A stretch of 64,000 nucleotides of DNA from Fusobacteria bacterium ZRK30 (GTDB taxonomy: Bacteria; Fusobacteriota; Fusobacteriia; Fusobacteriales; Fusobacteriaceae). The notes below the pieces were generated by a model. The model did no database searches and had not been told where the DNA came from. It worked only from the letters and a program-made list of their open reading frames with translations. The DNA is taken from positions 186,001 through 250,000 of the forward strand of contig CP102404.1 in NCBI GenBank assembly GCA_024628785.1. The letters are read 5' to 3'. Positions within the stretch are counted from its first letter, which is position 1; the number at the start of each line of letters is the position of its first letter. Made by a program: the position numbers and the translations under genes. Of this stretch, positions 41,635 to 50,306 are shown in pieces.

Positions 41635-43350
41635 GTGGTAAACCTTATTATAGATAATAAAGAAGTTCAAGTACCGAAGGGTACAACAATAATAGAAGCA
41701 GCAAAGAAAATACATATCAAAATACCTAGCCTATGTCACCATCCAGATCAAACTGTAAAAGGAAATTGTAGAATATGTTTAGTTGAAAATGACTGGGGTA
41801 AATTGGTAGCAGCTTGTTCTACAAAAGTATCAGAGGGAATGAAGATAAAGACAAATACAAAATTTGTAAGAGATACTCAAAAAGGTGTTTTAGAGTTAAT
41901 ATTAGCAAATCATAATCAAGACTGTCTAAAATGTGATAGAAATGGTAACTGTGAATTACAGGATCTATGTGAGAGATTTAATATTTCAAACAACAGTTTA
42001 GATGAAAATATAGTAGAAGCTCATGAAATAGATGACTTTAACTGTTCTATCGTAAGAGATTATTCTAAATGTATAAAATGTGGAAGATGTGCCGATGTCT
42101 GTAGAGAAGTGCAAAATGTAGATGTTTTAGCTGCAACTAACAGAGGGGCAGAATATGAATTTATACCTAGATTCGATAGAAAATTACATGAAACAGAATG
42201 TGTATTCTGTGGTCAATGTATAAAGGTCTGTCCAGTTGGAGCAATCTATGAAAAGTCTAGTATAGATAAAGTATTGACTGCTATAGATGATGAAGCATTA
42301 CATGTAATAGTTCAGATAGCGCCTGCAGTAAGGGTCAGTGTAGGAGAACTATTTAATTTAGAACCTGGAAGTATAACAGAGGGACAGATAGTATCAAGTC
42401 TTAAAAGAATAGGGTTTGAAAGGGTTTTCGATACCAATTTTTCGGCAGACCTGACTATCATTGAGGAAGGTTATGAATTGATCGACAGAATCACAAATGG
42501 CGGGAAACTACCTATGATTACATCATGCAGTCCTGGTTGGATAAACTATGTAGAAGGACATGGAGAAGACCTATTAGGACACTTATCTACATGTAAATCT
42601 CCCCAACAAATGTTCGGGGCAATTTCTAAGACTTATTATGCAGAAAAATTAGGTATTCACCCATCTAAGATATTTACAGTATCAATAATGCCATGTACAG
42701 CAAAGAAATTTGAGGCTAACAGAGAAGAGATGAATTCATACGGATTCCCAGATGTAGATGCTGTATTAACAACTAGAGAATTAGGTAGACTAATAAAATC
42801 TCAGGGAATAGATTTTGCAAATGTTGAAGAAGAAGCATTTGATGCTCCATTTGGAATAGCATCAGGAGCAGGGGCAATATTTGGAGCCAGTGGAGGAGTA
42901 ATGGAAGCTGCTCTTAGAAGTGTATATGAAATACTTACTAAACAAGAATTAGAAAAATTAGAATTTGAAGAAGTAAGAGGTATGCAGGGAATAAAAGAAG
43001 CGACTGTAAATATAAATGGCAACGAAGTAAAGGTGGCAGTTGTTCATGGGCTAGGAAATGCTAAAAAAGTAATGGAAGAGATCAGAGAAGGAAAATCTGA
43101 CTATACATTCGTTGAAATAATGGGGTGTACCGGAGGATGTATCGGTGGCGGTGGTCAGCCAATAGAAAAAACTAAAGAAACAAAACAAAAAAGAATGGAT
43201 GCACTATACACTATAGATAATGGTAAGGAACATAGATCTTCCCATAAGAACCCAACAATAACTAAACTATATGAGGAATTCTTAGGAGAGCCTAACGGGC
43301 ATAAAGCTCATGTTCTCTTACATACAACATATAAGGGAATAAAATTATAA
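41635..43350 (+). CDS. hydA: [FeFe] hydrogenase catalytic subunit
   Basis: Interconverts protons and H2 at the H-cluster. It has 571 residues from a GTG start (AAGGGGG upstream). Order: a plant-type [2Fe-2S] domain (CHHPD...GNCRICLV), a His-ligated [4Fe-4S] (HNQDCLKCDRNGNCELQ), two ferredoxin clusters (CIKCGRCADVC and CVFCGQCIKVC), then the H domain. H-cluster motifs are L1 ITSCSPGWINYVE, L2 IMPCTAKKFEANRE and L3 MGCTGGCIGGGGQP. In L1 a Ser replaces one of the two adjacent Cys of the clostridial prototype. The maturases HydEFG are not in this window. Confidence 0.95.
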   Translation: MVNLIIDNKEVQVPKGTTIIEAAKKIHIKIPSLCHHPDQTVKGNCRICLVENDWGKLVAACSTKVSEGMKIKTNTKFVRDTQKGVLELILANHNQDCLKCDRNGNCELQDLCERFNISNNSLDENIVEAHEIDDFNCSIVRDYSKCIKCGRCADVCREVQNVDVLAATNRGAEYEFIPRFDRKLHETECVFCGQCIKVCPVGAIYEKSSIDKVLTAIDDEALHVIVQIAPAVRVSVGELFNLEPGSITEGQIVSSLKRIGFERVFDTNFSADLTIIEEGYELIDRITNGGKLPMITSCSPGWINYVEGHGEDLLGHLSTCKSPQQMFGAISKTYYAEKLGIHPSKIFTVSIMPCTAKKFEANREEMNSYGFPDVDAVLTTRELGRLIKSQGIDFANVEEEAFDAPFGIASGAGAIFGASGGVMEAALRSVYEILTKQELEKLEFEEVRGMQGIKEATVNINGNEVKVAVVHGLGNAKKVMEEIREGKSDYTFVEIMGCTGGCIGGGGQPIEKTKETKQKRMDALYTIDNGKEHRSSHKNPTITKLYEEFLGEPNGHKAHVLLHTTYKGIKL

Positions 43351-43391
43351 TATCTCAATTTGATATATTATAGACATTAAAAATAATTACT

Positions 43392-43420
43392 AAAAAACAG
43401 GAGATTTTCTCCTGTTTTTT
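43392..43420 (+). terminator. Terminator of hydCBA
   Basis: AAAAAACAGGAGA / TCTCCTGTTTTTT, a perfect 13-bp stem with a 3-base loop. Confidence 0.9.
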
Positions 43421-43452
43421 CATTTCTTTGAAATCATTTCATCTTTATAAAG

Positions 43453-43501
43453 TTTACAAACAGAGTCGTTTGTAGTACAATACTTTACAAACAAAGTAAA
43501 G
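43453..43501 (+). promoter_or_regulatory. Promoter and operator-like repeats in front of the MoxR/VWA pair
   Basis: TTTACA (43453-43458), 17 bases, TACAAT (43476-43481). Across it lies a perfect inverted repeat, TACAAAC-6-GTTTGTA (43455-43474). A third TACAAAC (43486-43492) lies just past the -10, within another inverted repeat, CTTTAC-7-GTAAAG (43483-43501). The arrangement is typical of repressor operators covering promoter and start site. Confidence 0.65.
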
Positions 43502-43515
43502 AATAGAGGTGCGAC

Positions 43516-45099
43516 ATGAAAAACAAAATAAAAAACTTACTAAATGAATTAAATAAAGGGTTAATTGAGAGGGAAGAAGTTATCAAAACTTGCCTGTTAA
43601 CTCTAATGACAGGAGAGAATATGGTTATTATAGGTCCTCCTGGAACCGCTAAATCAGAAGTTGCCAGAAGAATTTCAGATATATTCTCAGAAAATGAATA
43701 TTTTGAATATTTATTGACTAAATTTACCACTCCGGAAGAAATATTTGGCCCTATCTCTTTAAAGGAATTAGAAAATGATATATTCAAGAGAAATACCATA
43801 GGATATCTTCCTACATCTAAAATAGGATTTTTGGACGAAATCTTTAAAGCTAATTCTTCCATCCTAAATTCTCTTCTGACGATTATCAATGAAGGGGTCT
43901 ACCATAATGGCTCTATTAGAGAAAAAGCAAGCACAAGAAGCATCATAGGAGCCTCTAATGAGCTTCCTACCAAAGAATCGGAACTCTATGCCCTCTATGA
44001 CAGGTTTTTAACTAAGGTTCAGATAGACTATGTAAAAGACCCTAGTTTACTTTTCTTAAATCACTCTGTCTATGAAGGAATAGATAAAAAATTAAAGTTT
44101 TCGACTATGGAGTTTGAGGAAATCACAAAAAAAAGTAATAATATAGTTTTTTCTCCTGAGATCCTACCTAAAATTTTAAAAATTAAAAATAAGATTGAAC
44201 TCCTTCCGACAGATTCTCTCTTTCCAGAAAATATTTCAGATAGAAAATTAATGAAATTAGGTAAATTATTAAAAACAGCAGCCTATACTTCGGGAAAAGA
44301 CAAGGTAGAGGTTATCGATCTTCTCCTTTTAAAGCATACTCTTTGGAATAATTTTGAAAATTTTTCTTCCATAGTAGATATTTTAGAGGGGGAAATACTA
44401 GGTATAGATTCTGAAAGAATCAATCTTTCCAATAAAATCTATAAAAGGTGGGAAGAGATCTTCGATGAAAAATTTAAAATTCAAGAAAGAAGCAGCAATA
44501 ATGAACTTCTCTACTATGATATAGATAAAAATAAAGTCACTGCTACCAATGGAGAGATCCACCTGCAGGATTCCAAAGGTAACTTCTTATTTTTTAAGGG
44601 GCATAGGGAATACATCACTGCTTCATTTTCTCAGAGTGAATGGAACTTAGGATTTATAGAAACCGGGTATAAGTTAAAAGACGAAAAGAAGATCTGGTAC
44701 TATGAATCTTCATCAACTAAGGTTACTTCTTCCTCTGAAAGAACTTTAGAAGGATGGAGTCCCCTTTCCGTTAATGGAGATCTTCCACCTGTTATTATCG
44801 ATGATTTTGAGGAATTTTTAGAAAAAAAAGATACAGTAAAGGTCGATAACTTAGTTGATTTTAAAAATATAAAATCTAATTTAGAAACAGAATTAACATC
44901 TCTTCAGAATTATCTGAAAAACCTAAGTAAAACAAAATTGGCACTCCTTCAAAATGAAGATAATATTTGGATCTGCTGCTCTGAAAAAACTGAACTATTA
45001 AAAAAACTAGATAAATTTATAAACGTCACCCAAAATTTGGTAGAAAAATATTCTATCCTCTTCAACAAAATCATTGCTCTACTAGGGGATAATCTATGA
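43516..45099 (+). CDS. ravA: MoxR-family AAA+ ATPase, RavA-like
   Basis: 527 residues. The AAA+ core (about 1-300) has Walker A IIGPPGTAKSEVARR (about 38-52), Walker B GFLDEIFKANSSILN, sensor IIGASNELP, and a following lid domain. The C-terminal ~200 residues are divergent and may match the LARA-type insertion of RavA. In E. coli RavA works with ViaA on respiratory Fe-S enzymes. Its stop overlaps the start of the VWA gene by four bases (ATGA). Position right after hydCBA suggests help in assembling the hydrogenase; that is inference. GAGGTG precedes the ATG. Confidence 0.85.
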   Translation: MKNKIKNLLNELNKGLIEREEVIKTCLLTLMTGENMVIIGPPGTAKSEVARRISDIFSENEYFEYLLTKFTTPEEIFGPISLKELENDIFKRNTIGYLPTSKIGFLDEIFKANSSILNSLLTIINEGVYHNGSIREKASTRSIIGASNELPTKESELYALYDRFLTKVQIDYVKDPSLLFLNHSVYEGIDKKLKFSTMEFEEITKKSNNIVFSPEILPKILKIKNKIELLPTDSLFPENISDRKLMKLGKLLKTAAYTSGKDKVEVIDLLLLKHTLWNNFENFSSIVDILEGEILGIDSERINLSNKIYKRWEEIFDEKFKIQERSSNNELLYYDIDKNKVTATNGEIHLQDSKGNFLFFKGHREYITASFSQSEWNLGFIETGYKLKDEKKIWYYESSSTKVTSSSERTLEGWSPLSVNGDLPPVIIDDFEEFLEKKDTVKVDNLVDFKNIKSNLETELTSLQNYLKNLSKTKLALLQNEDNIWICCSEKTELLKKLDKFINVTQNLVEKYSILFNKIIALLGDNL

Positions 45100-46697
45100 A
45101 TATATTCACTACCAAAGTCTTAAAAGATTTTTTATTTATGGAGTTGATTTGGATAAATTATCCAGAAACAAAAGAGATAAGGGAAAAAATTGCTAAAAAT
45201 ATTTGGGAGTTTTTATACTATGAGGAGAGAACATACAAAAAAGTAATAACTTCTTCTTCTTTGGAGGATAGTATGGAAATACTCCTGCCATTTAAGGAAT
45301 TCACCCAAAATAATTCTGCTCTTACTTCTAAAGTTGTAGGAGATTTTTTCTTGAAATTGAGAGAAAATTGGAATGGGATAATTCCTTTAAAAGACATAAA
45401 AAAAGATGCTGAAAATCTTGCTATGAAAAATATCCCAATTAAAAAATTTGGAATAGACAAACTCCAGACTAAACTCAGACAGTTAAAAAGAAAAAAAAAT
45501 CTCTATAAACACCAGGAGAGCGATCTAATAAAATCTCAAAAAAAACTCAGTGAAAATGAACTTGACCTATTAAAAAGTATTCTTCAATCTTATAAAAATT
45601 CTACAGATAATATAGAGAGTCGTTCTAAATTGGACCTTACTCTAAAAGAGATAGAGAAATATAAGGCACATTGGGCAAAACTTCAAAAAACAATGGAAGA
45701 TTATTTTTATGATTACTTTCACCAGCTAAAAATTGCAAAAGAGCTTTTCAATGATCCCAATCTAATCCCTGGATTAGGATGGGATTTAGGAAAGGGAAAG
45801 TTGTCTCAAAGAGATCTAAATAAATTTCTGGAAATAAGTCAGTCTCTAAAAAACAAACCAGAACTGACTGCTTTAATCGATCAATTAGGAAGAAGTTCAA
45901 ATCATAACCACATAACAAAATATCACGGAATAAATAAAGACAACCCCATATATCTTGAAAATAAAAATGATTCTCCTAAAGAACTCTTAGGTATCAACCA
46001 GGGATATGATCTTTCGAGAATTTTGCCCTCTGAATTAGTTAATTTAAAAAATAAAAACCTAAAAAATCTCTTTTATTCTAAATTATTGGAAAAAAAACTA
46101 ATTCAATATCAACTCTCTGGAGAAAATGACAAAGATGAAAGAGTTGGAAAGTTAAATTTAAAGGATGAGAAGGGTCCTATTATAGCCTGTGTCGATACTT
46201 CCAGCAGTATGGAGGGTATCCCAGAGGAAATCAGTAAGGGAGTCATCATCAAGCTATATAACATATGCAAGAAGGAGAAAAGAAAACTCTACCTTATAAT
46301 ATTTAGCAGTACCGATGAATTAATAGAGATGGAGATCACTAAAAAAACTAATTTTTCTGTTTTAATAAAATTTTTACAACAAGGGTTTTCAGGCGGGACA
46401 GACTATACTTCTCCATTGAAAAAAGCTATAGGTTTAATTGAAAAAAATAATTATTCTTTGGCTGATATTTTAATGATTACAGATGGTCTCTCTAAAATAG
46501 ATAATCCTTTTTTAGTATATTTAAATACAAAAAGAGATACTTTAAATTTTAAAATCTATACACTGGCTATCAGCCATCGTATGGAAAATGATTCTTATAG
46601 TGATAAAATAGTTAATTATAAGATAGAGTTAACCGGTCGCAGGTGGGTAGAAAAATTCAATACCATTCACCGAAGAGAAAAAAAATTCAATAAATAA
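45096..46697 (+). CDS. viaA: VWA-domain protein, ViaA-like partner of RavA
   Basis: 533 residues. The first ~340 are helical and charged with a coiled-coil stretch near 125-205. The C-terminal VWA domain begins at PIIACVDTSSSMEG, a complete MIDAS motif (DxSxS), with the third ligand in GFSGGTDYTSPL and the Asp in ILMITDGLS. Domain order, size and the 4-base overlap with the MoxR ATPase match ViaA. The pair is probably co-translated in equal amounts. A bidirectional terminator follows. Confidence 0.85.
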   Translation: MNIFTTKVLKDFLFMELIWINYPETKEIREKIAKNIWEFLYYEERTYKKVITSSSLEDSMEILLPFKEFTQNNSALTSKVVGDFFLKLRENWNGIIPLKDIKKDAENLAMKNIPIKKFGIDKLQTKLRQLKRKKNLYKHQESDLIKSQKKLSENELDLLKSILQSYKNSTDNIESRSKLDLTLKEIEKYKAHWAKLQKTMEDYFYDYFHQLKIAKELFNDPNLIPGLGWDLGKGKLSQRDLNKFLEISQSLKNKPELTALIDQLGRSSNHNHITKYHGINKDNPIYLENKNDSPKELLGINQGYDLSRILPSELVNLKNKNLKNLFYSKLLEKKLIQYQLSGENDKDERVGKLNLKDEKGPIIACVDTSSSMEGIPEEISKGVIIKLYNICKKEKRKLYLIIFSSTDELIEMEITKKTNFSVLIKFLQQGFSGGTDYTSPLKKAIGLIEKNNYSLADILMITDGLSKIDNPFLVYLNTKRDTLNFKIYTLAISHRMENDSYSDKIVNYKIELTGRRWVEKFNTIHRREKKFNK

Positions 46698-46733
46698 AGT
46701 TAACTCTTTTAGGAATAATAAAAATCAATAGAT

Positions 46734-46777
46734 AAAAAAAGATGACTTGTGTATTCAACAAAAGTCATCTTTTTTTA
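46734..46777 (+). terminator. Bidirectional terminator between the VWA gene and the HAD phosphatase
   Basis: AAAAAAAGATGACTT / AAGTCATCTTTTTTT, a 15-bp stem with a loop of about 13 bases, useful on both strands. Confidence 0.88.
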
Positions 46778-46779
46778 TT

Positions 46780-47415
46780 CTACACCAAAGTCTTAGCTAT
46801 CTCAAGAAGTTCCTTTGGCTCTTCTATAAAGTAATCCGGATCATGCTTTTTTAAGTTAGCAGATGTATTAAATCCCCATCCTACAGAGATAATAGGCACT
46901 TCTACTTTTTTACATGCCTCTATATCCCGCGTTTCATCTCCTACATATATGATTCTGTCTAATTTTTCTATATTCATCATCTTATTTATAGCTTTATCCT
47001 TTCCAAATACATTTTTTTCAGAATAGATAAATTCAAATAAATTCCTTAACTCATAGTGGTTCAAAAAAGCATCCACATTTTTTTTGTTGTTAGAAGTCAG
47101 TACTCCTATTTTATATCCCATTTTATTGAGTGATATCAAGGCTTCCTTCATTCCATCTATAAGAGGAATCTCCTCCATTTTCTGGGACATCAATTTTTTT
47201 AATTTGTACAGAAGAATCGGAAATTTAATCAGAGTAATATCATGATCTTTTAATAATTTATAGATATGTTTTCCCTTTAAATCTTCTATTTCATCTTTTT
47301 CTATCTTCTTACATTTTAGTTTTTTAGCTATATGGTTGTTGTATAGATCTATTCCCATATGTAAAGAGTCTGCTATGGTTCCGTCAAAATCGAATACAAA
47401 CATAGTTTTTTTCAT
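46780..47415 (-). CDS. HAD-superfamily phosphatase, phosphoglycolate-phosphatase-like
   Basis: 211 residues from the ATG at 47415. GGGGG lies 7 bases upstream of this ATG, while an earlier in-frame ATG abuts the site and longer starts lack one. HAD motifs: I FVFDFDGTIADSL, II GVLTSNNKKNV, III the Lys in GKDKAINK, IV IIYVGDETRDIEAC. The small helical cap suggests phosphoglycolate or nucleotide-type substrates. The gene has its own extended -10 promoter (TGGTATAAT, 47455-47447). Confidence 0.85.
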   Translation of the reverse strand: MKKTMFVFDFDGTIADSLHMGIDLYNNHIAKKLKCKKIEKDEIEDLKGKHIYKLLKDHDITLIKFPILLYKLKKLMSQKMEEIPLIDGMKEALISLNKMGYKIGVLTSNNKKNVDAFLNHYELRNLFEFIYSEKNVFGKDKAINKMMNIEKLDRIIYVGDETRDIEACKKVEVPIISVGWGFNTSANLKKHDPDYFIEEPKELLEIAKTLV

Positions 47416-47480
47416 AATCATTCCCCCTTCTCTATTCCCTAACATAATTATACCACATAAAAAACGTTTTTTTTTAGAAT

Positions 47481-47502
47481 AAAAAAGCAACATGATGCTG
47501 TA
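47481..47502 (-). terminator. Terminator-like palindrome, copy 3 (degenerate)
   Basis: Minus strand CAGCA TCA TGTTG followed by CTTTTTTATT. It aligns with copies 1 and 2 including the flanking GGAT and T-run, with compensating or wobble changes in the stem. Confidence 0.55.
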
Positions 47503-47722
47503 TCCAATCAGTCATAATAAAAAAATTATAACCTTTAATTTATCGATAAATTTTATCACAAAATTCTCTGTTTACTAAGTATACTACTAGCCCAAAGTTC
47601 TTAATTTACATCGCAAATTTCTAGATACTTTGGTGATCCCCTTTATCGAGTAGAAGTATTGATAATGCTGCTCGCTGATAGTATTTTAGTGACACCTTTG
47701 CAGCTATACTTTTCTAGGTAAT

Positions 47723-47762
47723 AAAAAAGGCAGTTTTAAAGGACTCTCCCTTTAAAACTGCC
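47723..47762 (-). terminator. Terminator of the purine permease gene
   Basis: GGCAGTTTTAAAGG / CCTTTAAAACTGCC, a perfect 14-bp stem, then TTTTTTA on the minus strand. Confidence 0.88.
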
Positions 47763-47773
47763 ATCTATTAAAT

Positions 47774-49057
47774 TTATTTAGATAATAATTCTACTGTAGA
47801 TAGTGCAACAATTACCCACATAGTAGGTCTTACTGTTTTTACCTTTCCTGATAAAATCTCTATAACTGCATATGAAATAAATCCAAAGGTAATACCTGTA
47901 CTGATACTATATGTTAGTGGCATTAAAATTATTGTTAAAAATGCTGGTATAGCTACCTCTATCTTGTGCAGGTCAATATCTATAAGATTTTTAAACATGT
48001 ACACTCCTACAATGATTAGTGCTGGTGCTGTAGCAAATGCCGGAACTACTCCTATTACCGGAGTGAAAAACATAGCTAAGAAAAATAATACTGCTGTTGT
48101 AGCAGATGTAAGTCCTGTTCTTCCACCTTGGGCAATCCCTGAAGCAGATTCTACAAATGTAGTAGTAGTACTCGTTCCCAATAATGATCCTATTACAGTA
48201 GCTGCTGCATCAGCTTCTAATATCTTACTTACATTTTCAATCTTTCCTTTTTCATCTATCATCTCAGCTTCATTTGCACAAGCTACAATAGTTCCCACTG
48301 AATCAAATAAGTCTACAAACATAAATGAAAATATAGGTCCTATCATAGTAACTTTTAACGCTCCTAATATATCTAATTTAAAGGCTATTGGTGCTATACT
48401 TGGAGGAGTAGACATTATTCCGCTTGGTAACTCTACATACCCTAAAACCATCCCTAAGACAGTTGTTATAACTATTCCTATTAAGATTCCACCCTTTACC
48501 TGTTTTATTTCTAATCCACCCATAATTACAAGTCCTATCAATCCTAAGATTACAGTAGGTCTTAGAGGTCCTAATCCTACTAGTGTTGCCGGGTTAGCTA
48601 CAATCAATCCTAAGTTTTGCATTCCAATAAATGCAATAAATAATCCAATTCCCGCTCCTACAGCTAATCTAAGCTGAATAGGTATAGCATCTATTATTTT
48701 TTCTCTAAATCCAGTCATTGTAAGTAATAAAAATGCGATTCCTGATATAAATACTACTCCCAAAGCTACATTCCAAGTGGCTCCCATTCCAAATACCAAG
48801 GTATAAGTAAAGAATGCATTTAATCCCATCCCAGGTGCCATAGCTAGTGGTGCGTTAACCCAAAGAGCAGTTATCATAGTTCCTATAAAAGCCGCCAAAC
48901 AAGTAACAGTAATCAATGCTCCCTTATCCATCCCAGTTTCACCTAATATCCCAGGATTTACAAATATAATGTAAGCCATCGTTAAAAACGTAGTTGTTCC
49001 AGCTACTACTTCCTGTTTTACGTTTGTTCCATGCTTTTCCAATTGAAAAAATTTCAT
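47774..49057 (-). CDS. pbuG: Guanine/hypoxanthine permease (NCS2, AzgA/PbuG subfamily)
   Basis: 427 residues, strongly hydrophobic, with about 12-14 membrane segments. AzgA-group motifs: TFLTMAYIIFVNPGILGETGMD at the N-terminus, NAPLAMAPGMGLNAFFTYT, and LFDSVGTIVACANEA in the middle. GTSTTTTFVESASGIAQGGRTGL follows. The guanine-class riboswitch directly upstream supports guanine or hypoxanthine as substrate. A GGGAG site precedes the ATG. Uptake here and synthesis by fhs-pur would both be shut down by guanine. Confidence 0.93.
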   Translation of the reverse strand: MKFFQLEKHGTNVKQEVVAGTTTFLTMAYIIFVNPGILGETGMDKGALITVTCLAAFIGTMITALWVNAPLAMAPGMGLNAFFTYTLVFGMGATWNVALGVVFISGIAFLLLTMTGFREKIIDAIPIQLRLAVGAGIGLFIAFIGMQNLGLIVANPATLVGLGPLRPTVILGLIGLVIMGGLEIKQVKGGILIGIVITTVLGMVLGYVELPSGIMSTPPSIAPIAFKLDILGALKVTMIGPIFSFMFVDLFDSVGTIVACANEAEMIDEKGKIENVSKILEADAAATVIGSLLGTSTTTTFVESASGIAQGGRTGLTSATTAVLFFLAMFFTPVIGVVPAFATAPALIIVGVYMFKNLIDIDLHKIEVAIPAFLTIILMPLTYSISTGITFGFISYAVIEILSGKVKTVRPTMWVIVALSTVELLSK

Positions 49058-49090
49058 ATGTTTCTCCCTTTTTTAATAATATAATTGTTA

Positions 49091-49273
49091 AAAATACAAA
49101 AACCCCATGCTATACACAAGGGGTTCATTATTTATAATCCAATCATAATAGTTAGAAAAACTTCTGAAAGCTTTAACAAAACCATGGAAGAAATTACAAT
49201 TAATTAACCCCATAGTAAGCCATTTACGGTGACTCGTAGAAACTCTCAACCAAATTATGAGAATATATGGGTT
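49091..49273 (-). promoter_or_regulatory. Guanine-class purine riboswitch in front of pbuG
   Basis: Minus strand. P1 is AACCCATA (49273-49266) against TATGGGGTT (49214-49206). P2 TCTCA/TGAGA encloses L2 TAATTTGG. J2/3 is AGTTTCTAC, P3 GAGTCA/TGGCTT with L3 CCGTAAA, and J3/1 has A-C-T with the guanine-specifying C. All consensus positions are kept. The platform is a terminator, AACCCC-13-GGGGTTTTT (49125-49097), so ligand binding should stop transcription. Confidence 0.93.
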
Positions 49274-49303
49274 CAAATATTTTATAACTAATATTACAAT
49301 AAC

Positions 49304-49576
49304 TTAATTGGTGATGTCAAGAATTTCTTTTTTCAATCCTGTTTTTTTTACTATATAACATCCTGAAAATTCTATCTTATTTTCGTCCAAAATCTCTCTA
49401 GACCTTTTGTAATCCGTAGGATTTATACGTAGTGATAGACCACAACTAGACGTTATCTCCCTAGGTACAGGAATTATTCTTATATCTAAATTTACTTCTT
49501 TCAATAATTTTTCACTCTTTATCGCCATATGAGTGGACTCAAAGGAGATAAGGTTAAATTCTTCTGTTTTTTTCAT
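49304..49576 (-). CDS. DUF3343 protein, putative Se/S carrier-like
   Basis: Ninety residues: an ACT-like short alpha/beta protein with EFNLISFESTHMAIKSEKLLK at the start and PREITSSCGLSLRIN in the middle, the single conserved Cys motif of DUF3343. Such proteins are often encoded beside selenium genes, and this one ends the selD-selA-selB-yedF run. Its role in carrying selenium or sulfur is a database-style inference, not proven. It starts about 85 bases after yedF, and an 18-bp hairpin lies in that gap. AGAGGA precedes the ATG. Confidence 0.8.
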   Translation of the reverse strand: MKKTEEFNLISFESTHMAIKSEKLLKEVNLDIRIIPVPREITSSCGLSLRINPTDYKRSREILDENKIEFSGCYIVKKTGLKKEILDITN

Positions 49577-49604
49577 TTTATCCTCTCTTTTTTACCCTTT
49601 CAAA

Positions 49605-49645
49605 CTTTTTATATTTTCTCCCTGGTAGGGAGAAAATATAAAAAG
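49605..49645 (-). other. Long perfect hairpin between yedF and the DUF3343 gene
   Basis: CTTTTTATATTTTCTCCC and its exact complement form an 18-bp stem with a 5-base loop, extended by CCCTTTC/GAAAGaGGG on the outside. There is no T-run after it on the minus strand, so it looks like an RNA processing or stability structure rather than a terminator. Confidence 0.7.
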
Positions 49646-49660
49646 AAAGAGGGTCGAATT

Positions 49661-50254
49661 CTATGGTCTTATTAATTTATCTGCACCCTGCAGTCTTTCC
49701 ATAATAGTGTACATATTAGTTACCTCTCCTACTGCTAATTTATCTCCTAAATTATAGTAGTTCAGACATGTTCCACAAGTTAATATCTCTACTCCCATCT
49801 CCTCTAAAGTTTTTAAATCTTCCAGTGTAGGAGCATCCTCTACTGTCAGTTTAGCGCCTCCATTATAGAATAAAACCGTAGCAGGCATAAGGTCCATCTC
49901 AGTCAATGTATAGATAAATCCCTTCATCAATACATCTCCTAATTCATCGATCCCTTCTCCCATCTTATCTGAAGAGACAGCTATAACCATCTTTTCATTT
50001 GATGCCGCATCATTTGAATCAGCTACTACTCCACCTTCACCCTTAGTGATTACTACTCTGTACTTGTGATCCTCTATTTTTTCGTGGCTGGATTCCAATC
50101 CCATCTCTTTAGCCATTTTTAGTAGATTTTCCATAGAAGATTCATTGTCCACCATAGTTTCTACACTACCGTTTTCCTCTATATTTCTTAACGCTTTTTT
50201 AGTTTGAATTACAGGTAATGGACAAGCCAGTCCCATAGCATCTATTTTTATCAA
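49661..50254 (-). CDS. yedF: Selenium metabolism protein YedF
   Basis: 197 residues in two parts. The N-terminal TusA-like domain (about 1-72) has the CPxP motif DAMGLACPLPVIQTKKAL. The C-terminal DsrE-like domain (about 85-197) contains VIAVSSDKMGEGIDELG, ATVLFYNGGAKLT and LTCGTCLNYYNL. This fusion is the selenium-linked YedF family, thought to handle or deliver reduced selenium to SelD; the exact reaction is not established. It follows selB by about 50 bases in the selenium operon. Confidence 0.92.
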   Translation of the reverse strand: MIKIDAMGLACPLPVIQTKKALRNIEENGSVETMVDNESSMENLLKMAKEMGLESSHEKIEDHKYRVVITKGEGGVVADSNDAASNEKMVIAVSSDKMGEGIDELGDVLMKGFIYTLTEMDLMPATVLFYNGGAKLTVEDAPTLEDLKTLEEMGVEILTCGTCLNYYNLGDKLAVGEVTNMYTIMERLQGADKLIRP

Positions 50255-50306
50255 AATTAATCCCCCTTATCGCTTACAGCGAAACTAATAATACTTTTTG
50301 TTTAAC

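Larger units (their letters stand above)
47416..47773 (-). other. Gene-free stretch upstream of the HAD phosphatase
   Basis: 358 bases holding the pbuG terminator (47723-47762), a degenerate copy of the repeated palindrome (47481-47502) and the extended -10 box of the HAD gene. In between, 47580-47660 has nested inverted repeats (ACTACT/AGTAG..AGT around CCAAAGT/ACTTTGG) that could fold into an RNA of unknown identity. Confidence 0.45.

Noticed and set aside
47964-48677. 237-codon plus-strand ORF opposite the purine permease
   Set aside because: Antisense shadow of a clear NCS2 gene, with no start signal; its Pro/Ile/Asn-rich composition mirrors membrane codons.
49605-49645. Terminator ending the selenium operon before DUF3343
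   Set aside because: No T-run on the minus strand, and a selenium-linked gene follows; kept as a processing hairpin.
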